Assembly (NCBI RefSeq): GCF_900108565.1
Contig: NZ_LT629971.1
Span: 496,001 to 560,000 of the forward strand
Source: Mycolicibacterium rutilum
GTDB lineage: Bacteria > Actinomycetota > Actinomycetes > Mycobacteriales > Mycobacteriaceae
Length of the DNA stretch: 64,000 nt
Direction of reading: 5' to 3'
Shown here: positions 55,507-64,000 of the stretch, one piece after another
Position numbering within the stretch: the stretch's first letter is position 1
How the letters are laid out: each line of letters opens with the position of its first letter
The notes under the pieces: generated by a model
The model's input: the letters and a program-made list of their open reading frames with translations, nothing else
Database searches by the model: none
What the model was told of the DNA's origin: nothing
Translations under genes and position numbers: made by a program

Positions 55507-57504
55507 GTGGAAGAAGACCCGTATCTGTGGCTCGAGGACATCACCGGCGACGACGCGCTGGACTGGGTGCGCCGGCACAACGAACCGACCCTCGAACGAT
55601 TCGGGGGCAGCAGGTTCGAGCAGATGCGGACCGAGGCGCTGGAGGTGCTCGACACCGACGCCCGCATCCCGTACGTGCGCAGGCGCGGCGAGTACCTGTA
55701 CAACTTCTGGCGCGACGCGGAGCACCCGCGCGGTGTCTGGCGGCGCACCACGCTGGACAGTTACCGCACCGAGCAACCTTCGTGGGATGTGCTGATCGAC
55801 GTCGACGCGATCGCCGCCGCCGAGGACGAGAACTGGGTGTGGGCCGGCGCCGAGGTGCTCGAACCGGACTACTCGCTGGCCCTGGTCGAACTGTCCCGCG
55901 GCGGGGCCGACGCCACCGTGGTGCGCGAATTCGACATGACGACACGGGAATTCGTCGACGACGGCTTCGCGCTGCCCGAGGCGAAATCGGCGGTGACGTG
56001 GCAGGACCGCGACACGGTGCTGGTGGGCACGGATTTCGGGCCCGGATCGCTGACCGACTCCGGCTATCCGCGAACCGTCAAGCGGTGGCGGCGCGGGCAG
56101 CCCGCCGAGGAGGCCCAGACGTTGTTCGAGGGCGAGACCACCGATGTCAGCGTGGGTTGCGGATACGACGCGACGCCGGGCTTCGAGCGGTTGCTGATCA
56201 CCCGGTCGTTCGACTTCTTCAACCGGCACCGCTACGAACTGCGCGGCGACGACCTGATCGCGATCGACGTGCCCACCGACGCGGGCATCTCGGTGCACCG
56301 CGAATGGCTGCTGATCCGGCCGCGCACCGACTGGACCGTCGGGTCGACGACGTATCCGGCCGGGTCGCTGCTGGCCGCGAACTACGAGGAATACCTCGCG
56401 GGCACAGCGCAATTGCAGGTGGTGTTCGAGCCGGATGCGCATTCGAGCCTGGAAAACTACGCGTGGACGCGGGACCGCCTGGTGCTGGTCACGCTGGTCG
56501 ACGTGATCAGCCGGGTGACGGTCGTGACGCCGGGCAGCTGGCAGCGGGCGGACATCCCCGGGTTGCCGTCGAACACCAACACCGTGCTGGTCGATGTGGA
56601 CGAGTACGGCGACGAGATGTTCCTCGACGTCAGCGGTTTCGACACCCCGTCGCGGCTGCTGTGGGGCCGCGCGGGCGGCGAGGTGACCGAGGTCAAGCGG
56701 GCGCCGTCGTTCTTCGACGCCGCCGACCTCGAGGTCAGCCAGCATTTTGTGGCGTCGGCCGACGGCACCATGATCCCGTATTTCGTTGTCGGGCACCGGC
56801 ACAAGAGCGCGCCGGGCCCGACCCTGCTGAGCGGGTACGGCGGCTTCGAGGTGGCCAACACCCCGAGTTACGCCGGGGTGCTGGGCCGGCTGTGGCTGAG
56901 CCGCGGCGGCACCTATGTGCTGGCCAACATCCGCGGCGGCGGCGAGTACGGCCCGACGTGGCACACCCAGGCGATGCGCGAGAACCGGTACCTGGTGTAC
57001 GAGGACTTCGCCGCGGTGGCACGGGATCTGGTGGAACGCGGTGTCACGACCGTCGAGCAGCTCGGCGCGCAGGGTGGCAGCAACGGCGGCTTGCTGATGG
57101 GTGTGATGCTGACGCAGTACCCGGAGCTGTTCGGTGCTCTGGTATGCAGCGTGCCGCTGCTCGACATGCGCCGGTTCCATCTGCTGCTCGCCGGCGCGTC
57201 GTGGATGGCCGAGTACGGCGACCCCGACAATCCCGAGGACTGGGCGTTCATCTCGAAATACTCGCCGTATCAGAACATTTTGACCGACCGACGCTACCCT
57301 CCGGTGCTGGTCACGACATCCACGCGCGATGACCGGGTGCATCCCGGCCATGCCCGCAAGATGACCGCAGCGCTGGAGAAGGCCGGGCATCCTGTGCACT
57401 ACTACGAGAACATCGAGGGCGGGCACGCCGGCGCTGCGGACAACGCGCAGACGGCGTTCCGGTCCGCGCTGATCTACGAGTTCCTGTGGTCGGTGCTCAG
57501 CTGA
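55507..57504 (+). CDS. Prolyl oligopeptidase family serine peptidase (Rv0457c-like)
   Basis: A 665-residue S9A peptidase. A seven-bladed propeller (~60-400) and an alpha/beta-hydrolase end: catalytic Ser in QGGSNGGLLMGVML (~523), Asp in TSTRDDRVHPGHARK, His in IEGGHAGAADN. No signal peptide, so cytosolic. GTG 55507 (VEEDPYLWLEDITGDDALDW). It ends 8 bp inside the tail of the convergent efeB gene. Confidence 0.92.
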   Translation: MEEDPYLWLEDITGDDALDWVRRHNEPTLERFGGSRFEQMRTEALEVLDTDARIPYVRRRGEYLYNFWRDAEHPRGVWRRTTLDSYRTEQPSWDVLIDVDAIAAAEDENWVWAGAEVLEPDYSLALVELSRGGADATVVREFDMTTREFVDDGFALPEAKSAVTWQDRDTVLVGTDFGPGSLTDSGYPRTVKRWRRGQPAEEAQTLFEGETTDVSVGCGYDATPGFERLLITRSFDFFNRHRYELRGDDLIAIDVPTDAGISVHREWLLIRPRTDWTVGSTTYPAGSLLAANYEEYLAGTAQLQVVFEPDAHSSLENYAWTRDRLVLVTLVDVISRVTVVTPGSWQRADIPGLPSNTNTVLVDVDEYGDEMFLDVSGFDTPSRLLWGRAGGEVTEVKRAPSFFDAADLEVSQHFVASADGTMIPYFVVGHRHKSAPGPTLLSGYGGFEVANTPSYAGVLGRLWLSRGGTYVLANIRGGGEYGPTWHTQAMRENRYLVYEDFAAVARDLVERGVTTVEQLGAQGGSNGGLLMGVMLTQYPELFGALVCSVPLLDMRRFHLLLAGASWMAEYGDPDNPEDWAFISKYSPYQNILTDRRYPPVLVTTSTRDDRVHPGHARKMTAALEKAGHPVHYYENIEGGHAGAADNAQTAFRSALIYEFLWSVLS

Positions 57505-58753
57505 GCAACTGGTCGCCGAGGTAGCGGTCGGCGCCGGTGACGCCGGGCAGCGTGAAGAAGAACCCGCCGCCCACCGGGAGGATGTACTCCTCGAGCGGTT
57601 CGCCTTTCAGGCGGCGCTGCACAGTCAGGAAGCCCTTCTCGAGGCTGCGCTGGTAGGCGATGAACGCCAGGCCTTGATCGAGGCGGCCGGCGCCGTCGAA
57701 CCCGCGGGAGTAGTTGAATCCCCGCCGCAGGATGAGGTTTTCGTCGGTCTGCGGGGTGCGTGGGTTCGCGAGCCGGATGTGCGCGTTGAGCGGGATCCGC
57801 TTGCCGTCGGGATCTTCGGGGTAGTCGGGATCGTCGAACTCGCCGCTGAGCCCGAGCGGTGCGCCGCTGACCTTGTTGCGCCCGATGAGGGCTTCCTGCT
57901 CGACGAGCTGGGTGCGGTCCCAGAACTCGACGAACATCCGGATGATGCGGATCGCCTGGTACGAACCGCCGACCGCCCACTCCGGTTCCCCGTCGTCGGG
58001 CCCCACCCACACGTGGCGGTCCATCAGCGCGTTGTCATCGACGTCGAGGTTGGCCGTTCCGTCTTTGAAGCCCAACAAGTTTCGCGGTGTGGCCGCCTCG
58101 GAGACCTGACCGGCGCCGATGCCGCGGGCGTAGCCGTCGACCATCCAGCGCAGCACCAGGTGTCGCCGGGTGCGGCGCATCAGCTGCCGCAGCGCGAACA
58201 CCACGGTGTCGCTGTGGCCGGCCTCGATGATGATCGACACGTCGCCGTGCGAGAGTTTGGGGTCGAGCCGGTCGTTGGCCAGAAACGGCATGGTGGCCAG
58301 TTCCCGGGGTTTGCGGTCGGCCAATCCGAAGCGGTCGTCGAACAGCGAGGCGCCGACACCGACGACGACCGACAGATTGTCGGCGGGGGGCTGTTCACCC
58401 AGGATGCCGGAGTCCACCGGCGGATACGCGGGGTCGCGGACCTCGGGCGGCTTACCGGCCATCAACCCGCGGATCTCGTCGGTGAGTTCCTGCATCGCGT
58501 GCTTGAGCGCCTCGCGGTCGGGCGAGAGCACGTTGAACGACGCGACCAGGCCCTGCTCGGGGATGGGCAGCGCGGTGACGCCGGTCTGGTGGGCACCCTC
58601 GAACGGCACGAACGCCGCGGGCGGCGGTCCGGCCGGTGCGGGCGCGGGCGACGAGCACCCGGCCAGCGCCGCGCCTGCGCCGACGGCGGCGCCGGTGCCC
58701 AGCGCGCCGGTGAGAAAGCCGCGGCGCGAAAGCCCGAAGCGCCGCCTGGTCAC
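57497..58753 (-). CDS. efeB: Dyp-type haem peroxidase EfeB, Tat-exported
   Basis: A 418-residue Dyp peroxidase. Tat signal SRRGFLTGALGTGAAVGAGA then LAGC, so it may be a lipoprotein. Haem-site GFKDGTAN (~228) with the catalytic Asp, and the proximal histidine in LNAHIRLANPRTP. In efeUOB systems EfeB oxidises ferrous iron for uptake or takes iron from haem. GTG 58753 overlaps the efeO stop. Confidence 0.93.
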   Translation of the reverse strand: MTRRRFGLSRRGFLTGALGTGAAVGAGAALAGCSSPAPAPAGPPPAAFVPFEGAHQTGVTALPIPEQGLVASFNVLSPDREALKHAMQELTDEIRGLMAGKPPEVRDPAYPPVDSGILGEQPPADNLSVVVGVGASLFDDRFGLADRKPRELATMPFLANDRLDPKLSHGDVSIIIEAGHSDTVVFALRQLMRRTRRHLVLRWMVDGYARGIGAGQVSEAATPRNLLGFKDGTANLDVDDNALMDRHVWVGPDDGEPEWAVGGSYQAIRIIRMFVEFWDRTQLVEQEALIGRNKVSGAPLGLSGEFDDPDYPEDPDGKRIPLNAHIRLANPRTPQTDENLILRRGFNYSRGFDGAGRLDQGLAFIAYQRSLEKGFLTVQRRLKGEPLEEYILPVGGGFFFTLPGVTGADRYLGDQLLS

Positions 58754-59682
58754 TGCAGCTTCAGCACTCCCGAGACCTGCGACAGGTTCTCCGACAGCCC
58801 GGCCAGCTCGGCCTTGAGCTTGTCGATGACGTCGGGGGTCACGGTGACCTCCGGGCAGCGCGGCGACGGGTACGGGTCGTTCTCGGTGCAGAACAGCACC
58901 CAGCCGTCACCGCGGCGCAGCGGCCGAATGGTCTCGAAGACCGAGTCCAGCCCGGCGGTGATCTTGCCGAGCAGGGCCGGATCGGCCTTGACCAGCGCGG
59001 GGTCGAGCTTGGAGACCGCGTCGCGGGCGCCCTGCAGGTTGGCGTCGAAGTCCCACAGGTCGGTCTTGGAGTAGCGGTCCTCTTCGCCGGTGATCTTGCC
59101 TTCGGAGACCTCTTCGATCAGTTCGGCGGCACCGTTGGACACGTCGACCGGCTTGACGTCGACCGCGGGGAACTGCGCCTTGAGGTCGGCGACGTCCTTG
59201 TCGAGCTGATCGGCGAACGGGGCGCCGCCCTCGGTGGTGTTCTTCTCGAACAGCAGGTACTCGAGGCGGTGCCAACCGGTGAAGGCCGGGTCGTCGACGC
59301 CGGCGAAGTCGTCGACGCGGGCGTCGATCTTGCCGTCGATCTCCTCGACCAGCCCGGCGATCGGCTCGATGCGCTCCCACGGCGCGCGCGACGGGGCGAA
59401 CGCGTCCTGGGCGGCCTTGAGATCGCCCGCGCGCACGGCGTCGGTGAAGACCTTGACGACGCGCTGCAGCTCGTCGATGTTGCTCTGCGCGTACGCCTTG
59501 TAATCCGCGGCGGCCTTGTCGAGCACCGCGGGTTCCACAGCCGGTGCGGCGCTGGTGGTCTCGGCGGCCGATCCGGTCGCGGACGTCGACGTCTCGCTGC
59601 TCGAGGAGTTGTCGCCGGAGCATCCGGACAGGATCAGAGTCGCGGCGGTGATGGGCGCAGCCCAGGCAAGATAGCGGTTCAT
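58750..59682 (-). CDS. efeO: EfeO-type iron-binding lipoprotein (imelysin/M75)
   Basis: A 310-residue periplasmic-type lipoprotein. Signal MNRYLAWAAPITAATLILSG, lipobox SGC; a serine/threonine-rich linker; then the M75 domain with the GxHxxE iron motif in FTGWHRLEYLLFEK. The cupredoxin domain of longer EfeO proteins is missing. ATG 59682 with GAGGTG upstream; longer frame rejected. Two candidate iron boxes lie upstream. efeU (permease) is not adjacent. Confidence 0.92.
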   Translation of the reverse strand: MNRYLAWAAPITAATLILSGCSGDNSSSSETSTSATGSAAETTSAAPAVEPAVLDKAAADYKAYAQSNIDELQRVVKVFTDAVRAGDLKAAQDAFAPSRAPWERIEPIAGLVEEIDGKIDARVDDFAGVDDPAFTGWHRLEYLLFEKNTTEGGAPFADQLDKDVADLKAQFPAVDVKPVDVSNGAAELIEEVSEGKITGEEDRYSKTDLWDFDANLQGARDAVSKLDPALVKADPALLGKITAGLDSVFETIRPLRRGDGWVLFCTENDPYPSPRCPEVTVTPDVIDKLKAELAGLSENLSQVSGVLKLQ

Positions 59683-59696
59683 TCGCACCTCGAAAG

Positions 59697-59715
59697 TTAG
59701 GAGAGGCTGAACATA
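59697..59715. promoter_or_regulatory. Candidate IdeR iron box 1 before efeO
   Basis: TTAGGAGAGGCTGAACATA matches the 19-bp IdeR consensus at about 13 positions and overlaps a minus-strand TATGTT (-10) at 59715-59710, so IdeR bound to iron would block efeO transcription. Confidence 0.5.
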
Positions 59716-59732
59716 ACACTCAGCGAATCTGC

Positions 59733-59751
59733 ACAGGGTAGCCACACCTAA
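59733..59751. promoter_or_regulatory. Candidate IdeR iron box 2 before efeO
   Basis: On the minus strand TTAGGTGTGGCTACCCTGT matches the IdeR consensus at 14 of 19 positions, in the -35 region of the efeO promoter. Confidence 0.6.
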
Positions 59752-59775
59752 ACCTGGACAACTGCGGCGGTAGGC

Positions 59776-61107
59776 CTACCTCACCGACTGAGTCGCCCGT
59801 TGCACCTCGAACTCCAGCGTCAGCTGGTTCAGCGTCATCGGCAGCGGCCGGTCCGGCGACGGTTTCGGGTCCGAGGTCAGTTCGAAGTCCAGCGTGCCGA
59901 CCAGATGCGCCAACAGCGTGCTCGTCACCAGCAGCACCAGGTTGCGGCCCGGACATTCGGCGGGGCCTGCCGAGAACGGCACCAGCTGCGGGTGGCGCTG
60001 CGCCGTCCCGTCCAGCCAGATCTGCGGCGCGAACGAATGCGCAAACGGCAGCAGCTCGTCATCGCGGTGGAACGCCGGCGTGACGATCATCAGCCCGGCA
60101 CCTTTCGCGACGGTCGATCCGTCCGACCAGGTGGTGTCCTCGGTCGTGTCGCGCAGGATCGTCGGCGTCGTCGGCCACAACCGCACCGACTCCAGCACAC
60201 AGGCCCGCAGATACGGCCGCGTCGCCACCCGGTCCGGCTCGCCGGCATCCTCCAACGCCCGCGCCCGTTCGCCCGGATGGGTGGCCAGCAGCGCCATCGC
60301 CCGCAGCGAGGCCATCCCCGCCGCGTCGAACGCGAAGATCCACTGCGGCATCTGCCCCACCGGGTCGACCGCGCCGCTCGACGGGGTCTGCGCGACCACG
60401 CTCGCCAGGCTGCCCGGTTCGGGATCCTCGACGTAGCGGTAAAGCCCCTCAAGGAATTTCGCGCGTGCGCGGTAGTGCGGCAGCGACAGAAACGACCAGT
60501 TGCCCGCCTTGCGTAACCGCATCAACGCGTCGGTGACGAGGTCGTCGTCGCGCGCACGGTCCCCGAGCACGACGCGACGCACGATGCGCCACCACGTCGT
60601 CATGAACCGGGCCGAATCGAGGTGTCCGCGCGCCGCCGCGTCGGCGGTCAACTCCCGCGCCTCCTCGGCCACGACCGTGACGAACGCATCCGCGAGCCGG
60701 TGCACCTCGGCGCCGCTGTCGAGCACCGCGTCGTTGAGTTCGCGGCGCTGCTGGCGGATCGGCCCGCGCGAGATCAGCACACCGTGCGGCTGAAACCATT
60801 CGAGCGCCTTGCGCTTCTCGGTGTTCGCCGGGTGAAACGGCGTCGGCGCCTCGGCCAGCACGCGGCCCACGTCCTCGGGGTCGAGGATCACCAGCATGCG
60901 GCGACCCGGCACCGCCAATTCGACAGGGCCACGACCGAATTCGCGCCGCAGCTTCTGCATGCGCGTCACCGCCCGGGAATCGGCCTGCATCGCCTCCAGC
61001 GCCCGGATGACGGGGCGACGCCGCGAGATCACGCCGGCGGCGATCGACGACGCGCCGAGATCCACCAACGTTGCCGCTGCACGTGCGCCACCAAGTCGTT
61101 TTGTCAC
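59776..61107 (-). CDS. Cytochrome P450
   Basis: A 443-residue P450. ExxR in CVLESVRLWP, haem cysteine in FSAGPAECPGRNL (~383). The I-helix reads FAFDAAGMASLR, lacking the usual acid-threonine pair, so oxygen activation may differ (peroxygenase-like or substrate-assisted). No ferredoxin gene is adjacent. GTG 61107. It diverges from echA2. Substrate unknown; family level assignment only. Confidence 0.9.
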   Translation of the reverse strand: MTKRLGGARAAATLVDLGASSIAAGVISRRRPVIRALEAMQADSRAVTRMQKLRREFGRGPVELAVPGRRMLVILDPEDVGRVLAEAPTPFHPANTEKRKALEWFQPHGVLISRGPIRQQRRELNDAVLDSGAEVHRLADAFVTVVAEEARELTADAAARGHLDSARFMTTWWRIVRRVVLGDRARDDDLVTDALMRLRKAGNWSFLSLPHYRARAKFLEGLYRYVEDPEPGSLASVVAQTPSSGAVDPVGQMPQWIFAFDAAGMASLRAMALLATHPGERARALEDAGEPDRVATRPYLRACVLESVRLWPTTPTILRDTTEDTTWSDGSTVAKGAGLMIVTPAFHRDDELLPFAHSFAPQIWLDGTAQRHPQLVPFSAGPAECPGRNLVLLVTSTLLAHLVGTLDFELTSDPKPSPDRPLPMTLNQLTLEFEVQRATQSVR

Positions 61108-61148
61108 CGAACCCGGTTACCCGAGGGGTCCTCTGCCAAACTCCAGGT

Positions 61149-62054
61149 ATGTCGACAACCCCGCAGTTCGAGACCCTGCTCTACGCCGCCGAGTCACCGA
61201 TCGCGACCATCACGTTGAACCGGCCCGAGCAGCTCAACACGATCGTGCCGCCGATGCCCGACGAGATCGAGCGCGCGATCGGACTGGCCGAGCGTGATCC
61301 GTCGATCAAGGTGATCGTGCTGCGCGGCGCCGGGCGCGCGTTCTCCGGCGGCTACGACTTCGGCGGCGGGTTCACCCACTGGGGCGAGGCGATGAACACC
61401 GACGGCCGCTGGGATCCGGGCAAGGATTTCGCGATGGTCAGCGCCCGCGAGACCGGGCCGACGCAGAAGTTCATGGCGATCTGGCGGGCCTCCAAACCGG
61501 TGATCGCGCAGGTGCACGGCTGGTGCGTCGGTGGCGCCAGCGACTACGCATTGTGCGCGGACCTGGTGATCGCCAGCGACGACGCGGTCATCGGGACTCC
61601 CTACGCCCGCATGTGGGGCGCCTATCTGACCGGGATGTGGCTGTACCGGCTGAGCCTGGCGAAGGTGAAGTGGCACTCGTTGACCGGTGAGCCGCTGACC
61701 GGAAAGGAAGCCGCCGCAGTCGAACTCATCAACGAGTCGGTGCCGTTCGAGAACCTCGAGGCGCGCGTCAAGGAGATCGCGCTCAAGCTAGCGCAGATCC
61801 CGCTCTCGCAGCTGCAGGCGCAGAAGCTGATCGTCAACCAGGCCTACGAGAACATGGGGCTGGCGTCGACGCAGACGCTGGGCGGCATCCTCGACGGCTT
61901 GATGCGCAACACCCCCGATGCGTTGTCGTTCATCGAAACCGCTGCGGCACAGGGTGTTCGCAGCGCCATCGAACAGCGCGACGGCCCGTGGGGCGACTAC
62001 AGCCAGGCGCCGCCGGACAAGCGGCCCGATCCGTCACACGTCATCGAGCCCTGA
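61149..62054 (+). CDS. echA2: Enoyl-CoA hydratase/isomerase-family protein (EchA2-like)
   Basis: A 301-residue crotonase. Start ATG 61149 (MSTTPQFETLLYAAESPIAT). Oxyanion-hole blocks GRAFSGGYDFGGG and QVHGWCVGGASDYALCADLV are visible. The usual two catalytic glutamates cannot be assigned with certainty, so it may be a hydratase or isomerase-like relative. It overlaps the convergent DUF2889 gene by 21 bp. Confidence 0.88.
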   Translation: MSTTPQFETLLYAAESPIATITLNRPEQLNTIVPPMPDEIERAIGLAERDPSIKVIVLRGAGRAFSGGYDFGGGFTHWGEAMNTDGRWDPGKDFAMVSARETGPTQKFMAIWRASKPVIAQVHGWCVGGASDYALCADLVIASDDAVIGTPYARMWGAYLTGMWLYRLSLAKVKWHSLTGEPLTGKEAAAVELINESVPFENLEARVKEIALKLAQIPLSQLQAQKLIVNQAYENMGLASTQTLGGILDGLMRNTPDALSFIETAAAQGVRSAIEQRDGPWGDYSQAPPDKRPDPSHVIEP

Positions 62055-63017
62055 GCGCAGGTCGAACAGCGCGCCGAGGTCCCCGATCGCGCGCAGCGTG
62101 TCGTTGAGGTGGGTGCACGTGCTGGTGCCGACGAACTCGCCGCGGACCCGGTCGCGGATCTCGGCCAGCGTCATCCCCACCGCTCGTTGCGCACTGGGCA
62201 CCGCACCCGGGCACTCCTGCCACGGCAGCACGTGCACGTCAGCCCGGATCGTGGTGACCGTGCGCGTCGCGACGTCGACCGCGCCGGTGAGCGCGTACTC
62301 GTGCACGATCGTCTCGACGCCGTCACCGTCGACGTGGGAGTCGCGGAAGTGGGCAGTGAAACCCGACGAGTCCGCGTCGGCGGGATGCAGATCCAGCCGT
62401 CGCAGCCGGCGCATGCCGTGCGGGCGTAACGGCTCGACGTCGTGCATGCCGTCGCGGTCCAGCGGCGGTGCGAGCGGTCCGTGCACCGACGGGATCGTGC
62501 CGAGCCGTCGCGTCGCGCTCACCAGCGAGGCGTCCGGCGCGAACCCGGCGCAGATCCCCGCCATCCGGTCGGCGGTGCCCGGCGGCAGCCGGTCCTCGAC
62601 GCCCGCCACGATCGCCCGGTGCTGCAGCGCATAACCGGAGACCAGCGCGGCCCCGACCCAGTCGTCGAGCAGCAGGTTCAGCAGGCTTGAGCGGCGGACG
62701 TCGTCGGCGAACAGCTCCCCGACCGCCGAGCGAAAGCCCGGCCCCACCCGCTTGCCCAGCAGCCGCTCGAGGCGGCTATCGCCAGAGATCTCGTCGATGG
62801 TCCGTTCGGCGAGGTGGGCCTGCACCCGCAGTTCGTCGCGGACATCGACCGCTCCGTCGCGCCGCCCCACGGCGTCACGGGCGCGCAGGTCGACGGCCGA
62901 ACCCGATCCGTCCGGATGGGTGTCGATGGTGCTGGTCCGTCGCAGCACACCGGCGGCCAGCGGCGGCCACACCTGCACCGGCCGCTGGGGTCCCACGATG
63001 TCCGAGACGAACGGCAT
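62034..63017 (-). CDS. DUF2889 protein
   Basis: A 327-residue protein with the DUF2889 pattern in its C-terminal part: VHEYALTGAVDVATRTVTTI, LPWQECPGAVPSAQRAVGMT and CTHLNDTLRAIGDL (conserved Cys and His). Members are often near phenol, steroid or fatty-acid degradation genes. Function unknown. ATG 63017 (MPFVSDIVGPQRPVQVW). Confidence 0.82.
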   Translation of the reverse strand: MPFVSDIVGPQRPVQVWPPLAAGVLRRTSTIDTHPDGSGSAVDLRARDAVGRRDGAVDVRDELRVQAHLAERTIDEISGDSRLERLLGKRVGPGFRSAVGELFADDVRRSSLLNLLLDDWVGAALVSGYALQHRAIVAGVEDRLPPGTADRMAGICAGFAPDASLVSATRRLGTIPSVHGPLAPPLDRDGMHDVEPLRPHGMRRLRRLDLHPADADSSGFTAHFRDSHVDGDGVETIVHEYALTGAVDVATRTVTTIRADVHVLPWQECPGAVPSAQRAVGMTLAEIRDRVRGEFVGTSTCTHLNDTLRAIGDLGALFDLRSGLDDV

Positions 63018-63045
63018 GCACTGACGGTAGCAATAGCGAGGTCAG

Positions 63046-63897
63046 CTAAACGTCGCGGCGACGCAACCCGGCCAGCACCGACACCAGCACACCGAACACC
63101 ACCAGCACCCCGCCGGCGGCCAGCGTCAGGTTCAGCCAGTGGTGCAGGCTGTCCTCGGCGGTCGCCACCATGACGTCGGCGACCTCACGCAGGTCACCGG
63201 AGAGCCGGTTCAGCGCATCGTCGACCCAGCGGCGCGCGACCTCCATCCCCGCCCAACCGGCCGCCCCGACGATCAGCGCCGAAACCCCGAGCGCAGCAAG
63301 GGTTTTCCCGCGTGAGCGGGCGGCGGCCAGCGTCAGCAGCGCGAACACGGCGGTCAGGATCGTCGAACCGATGCTGATCCACGGTCCCCAGGTGGCCGCC
63401 GCCTTGAGCTGGCCGGGTCGCCAGGTGTCGTTGATCGTCACCGGCACCGGCAGCGACTCCGGTGTCTCGACGCCGAAGTTGCCCAGGGTGCGGCGGAACG
63501 ACTCGTCGGCCAGCATCGGGCCCAGGTCCAGGATCCACTGGTCGGTGCCCTCGATCTGATGTGCCGCGTCGGTGAACATCCACCGGTGCCCGATGACGTT
63601 GGCCAGTGCGAACTGCCTGGGAAACGTCGGGTTCGCGGTGTACGCCGAAGCGACGCCGTTGATCAGTGTGGGGTCGACGTCGTAGCCGTTGTCGGACATG
63701 TACGACGACACCTCAGTGCCGAGAATCCCCGCCATCGCCTTCTGCAGTTGCGGGTCCTTGGCCGCGGTTTCCGCCAGCGCGGCATACCCGTTGGCGTCGA
63801 CCACGGTGCGCTGCGCCCACATCGAGGGCACGGCGACCGCCAGCAGGACGGTGGTGATGAGCCACAAGAACACGGTCGTCACCAACCGCACGCGCAT
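63046..63897 (-). CDS. Membrane protein with large extracytoplasmic loop
   Basis: A 283-residue protein: helix at ~7-27, then a loop of ~140 residues (APMLADESF-like; includes AGILGTEVSSYMSDNGYDVD), then helices at ~172-195, 200-220 and 250-275. Ends GLRRRDV. No domain recognised. ATG at 63897 directly follows a type A hairpin repeat. Function unknown. Confidence 0.75.
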   Translation of the reverse strand: MRVRLVTTVFLWLITTVLLAVAVPSMWAQRTVVDANGYAALAETAAKDPQLQKAMAGILGTEVSSYMSDNGYDVDPTLINGVASAYTANPTFPRQFALANVIGHRWMFTDAAHQIEGTDQWILDLGPMLADESFRRTLGNFGVETPESLPVPVTINDTWRPGQLKAAATWGPWISIGSTILTAVFALLTLAAARSRGKTLAALGVSALIVGAAGWAGMEVARRWVDDALNRLSGDLREVADVMVATAEDSLHHWLNLTLAAGGVLVVFGVLVSVLAGLRRRDV

Positions 63898-63904
63898 CCT
63901 CCTT

Positions 63905-63967
63905 CGCCGACAGTACGGTTTCGGACATGAAACGCGAGTAACGGCGTCAGAAACCGTACTCTCGGCG
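63905..63967. repeat. 63-nt hairpin repeat, type A copy 4 (opposite orientation)
   Basis: TCGCCGACAGTACGGTTTC (63904-63922) pairs with GAAACCGTACTCTCGGCGA (63950-63968) with one mismatch. Read on the minus strand it aligns with the copy at 46433: CGCCGAG end, TGACGC, ACTCG 28 nt from the end, GTTT. It lies upstream of the membrane gene at 63897. Confidence 0.82.
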
Positions 63968-63974
63968 ACCCACG

Positions 63975-64000
63975 TTACTTGGCCGTGCGCCTCGGGGTGA
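63975..64000 (-). CDS. Possible C-terminus of a gene beyond the window
   Basis: On the minus strand the last bases read TPRRTAK then TAA (63977-63975), with GC-rich third positions like a gene end. Only eight codons are visible, so this is a guess. Confidence 0.25.

Noticed and set aside
59768..59780. GTAGGCCTAC palindrome as a third iron box
   Set aside because: Too short and lacks the flanking TTAG/CTAA of the IdeR consensus; overlaps the P450 stop.

Overview
The window is high-GC actinobacterial chromosome, almost certainly from a fast-growing mycobacterium (Mycolicibacterium/Mycobacterium). Gene content and order follow, from memory, the M. tuberculosis block Rv0514 down to Rv0456c: haem genes hemB-hemD-hemC-hemA, galE2, the 33-residue ribosomal protein bS22, proC, ppx1, senX3-regX3, gpm1, mshA, lprQ, murB, deoC, hbhA, fadB2, icl, ramB, lpdC and echA2. 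No tRNA, rRNA, CRISPR array or prophage was seen.

Layout. 1-2.3 kb: the start of a DUF2236/MpaB-like oxygenase gene, a gene-free stretch and an IS110-family element, which is the only clear mobile element. 2.3-9.2 kb: small membrane proteins, then the hemB/hemD/hemC/hemA cluster in one direction, with a glutaredoxin-like gene upstream. 9.3-24 kb: envelope lipid, thiol and phosphate-control genes (HAD phosphatase, HadA-like dehydratase, acyltransferase, galE2, proC, ppx1, regX3/senX3, gpm1, mshA). 24-29 kb: ROK regulator, SDR, L,D-transpeptidase lipoprotein and murB. 29-36 kb: two DUF2505 genes, then a section I do not recall at this place in M. tuberculosis: a methyltransferase, a sodium/solute symporter and an agmatinase-family ureohydrolase. 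36-43 kb: S53 peptidase, deoC, hbhA and its regulators. 43-54 kb: polyphosphate kinase 2, an AbiEi/DUF559 protein, fadB2, the glyoxylate-shunt gene icl and its regulator ramB, and lpdC. 54-64 kb: aldehyde dehydrogenase with DUF779 partner, prolyl oligopeptidase, efeO-efeB, a P450, echA2 and two membrane or unknown genes.

Most notable observation. The 322-bp divergent gap at 32261-32582 reads as two different guanidine riboswitches back to back. A guanidine-I (ykkC) aptamer on the minus strand leads the symporter, and a guanidine-III (ykkC-III) aptamer on the plus strand sits just before the ribosome binding site of the ureohydrolase. This strongly suggests a guanidine uptake and hydrolysis unit.

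Second notable observation. At least four ~63-nt hairpin repeats in intergenic gaps (44492, 45484, 46433, 63905) share ends (CGCCGAG), a central ACTCG exactly 28 nt from one end, and stems that vary but stay paired. Two related but different hairpins occur at 22221 and 26429. Two of the first family flank the AbiEi/DUF559 gene.

Regulation visible in the sequence: many genes have a TANNNT -10 motif 6-8 nt before the start codon (leaderless transcripts), two candidate iron boxes lie before efeO, a RamB-type operator precedes ramB with related motifs before icl, and a PHO-box-like direct repeat lies before senX3.
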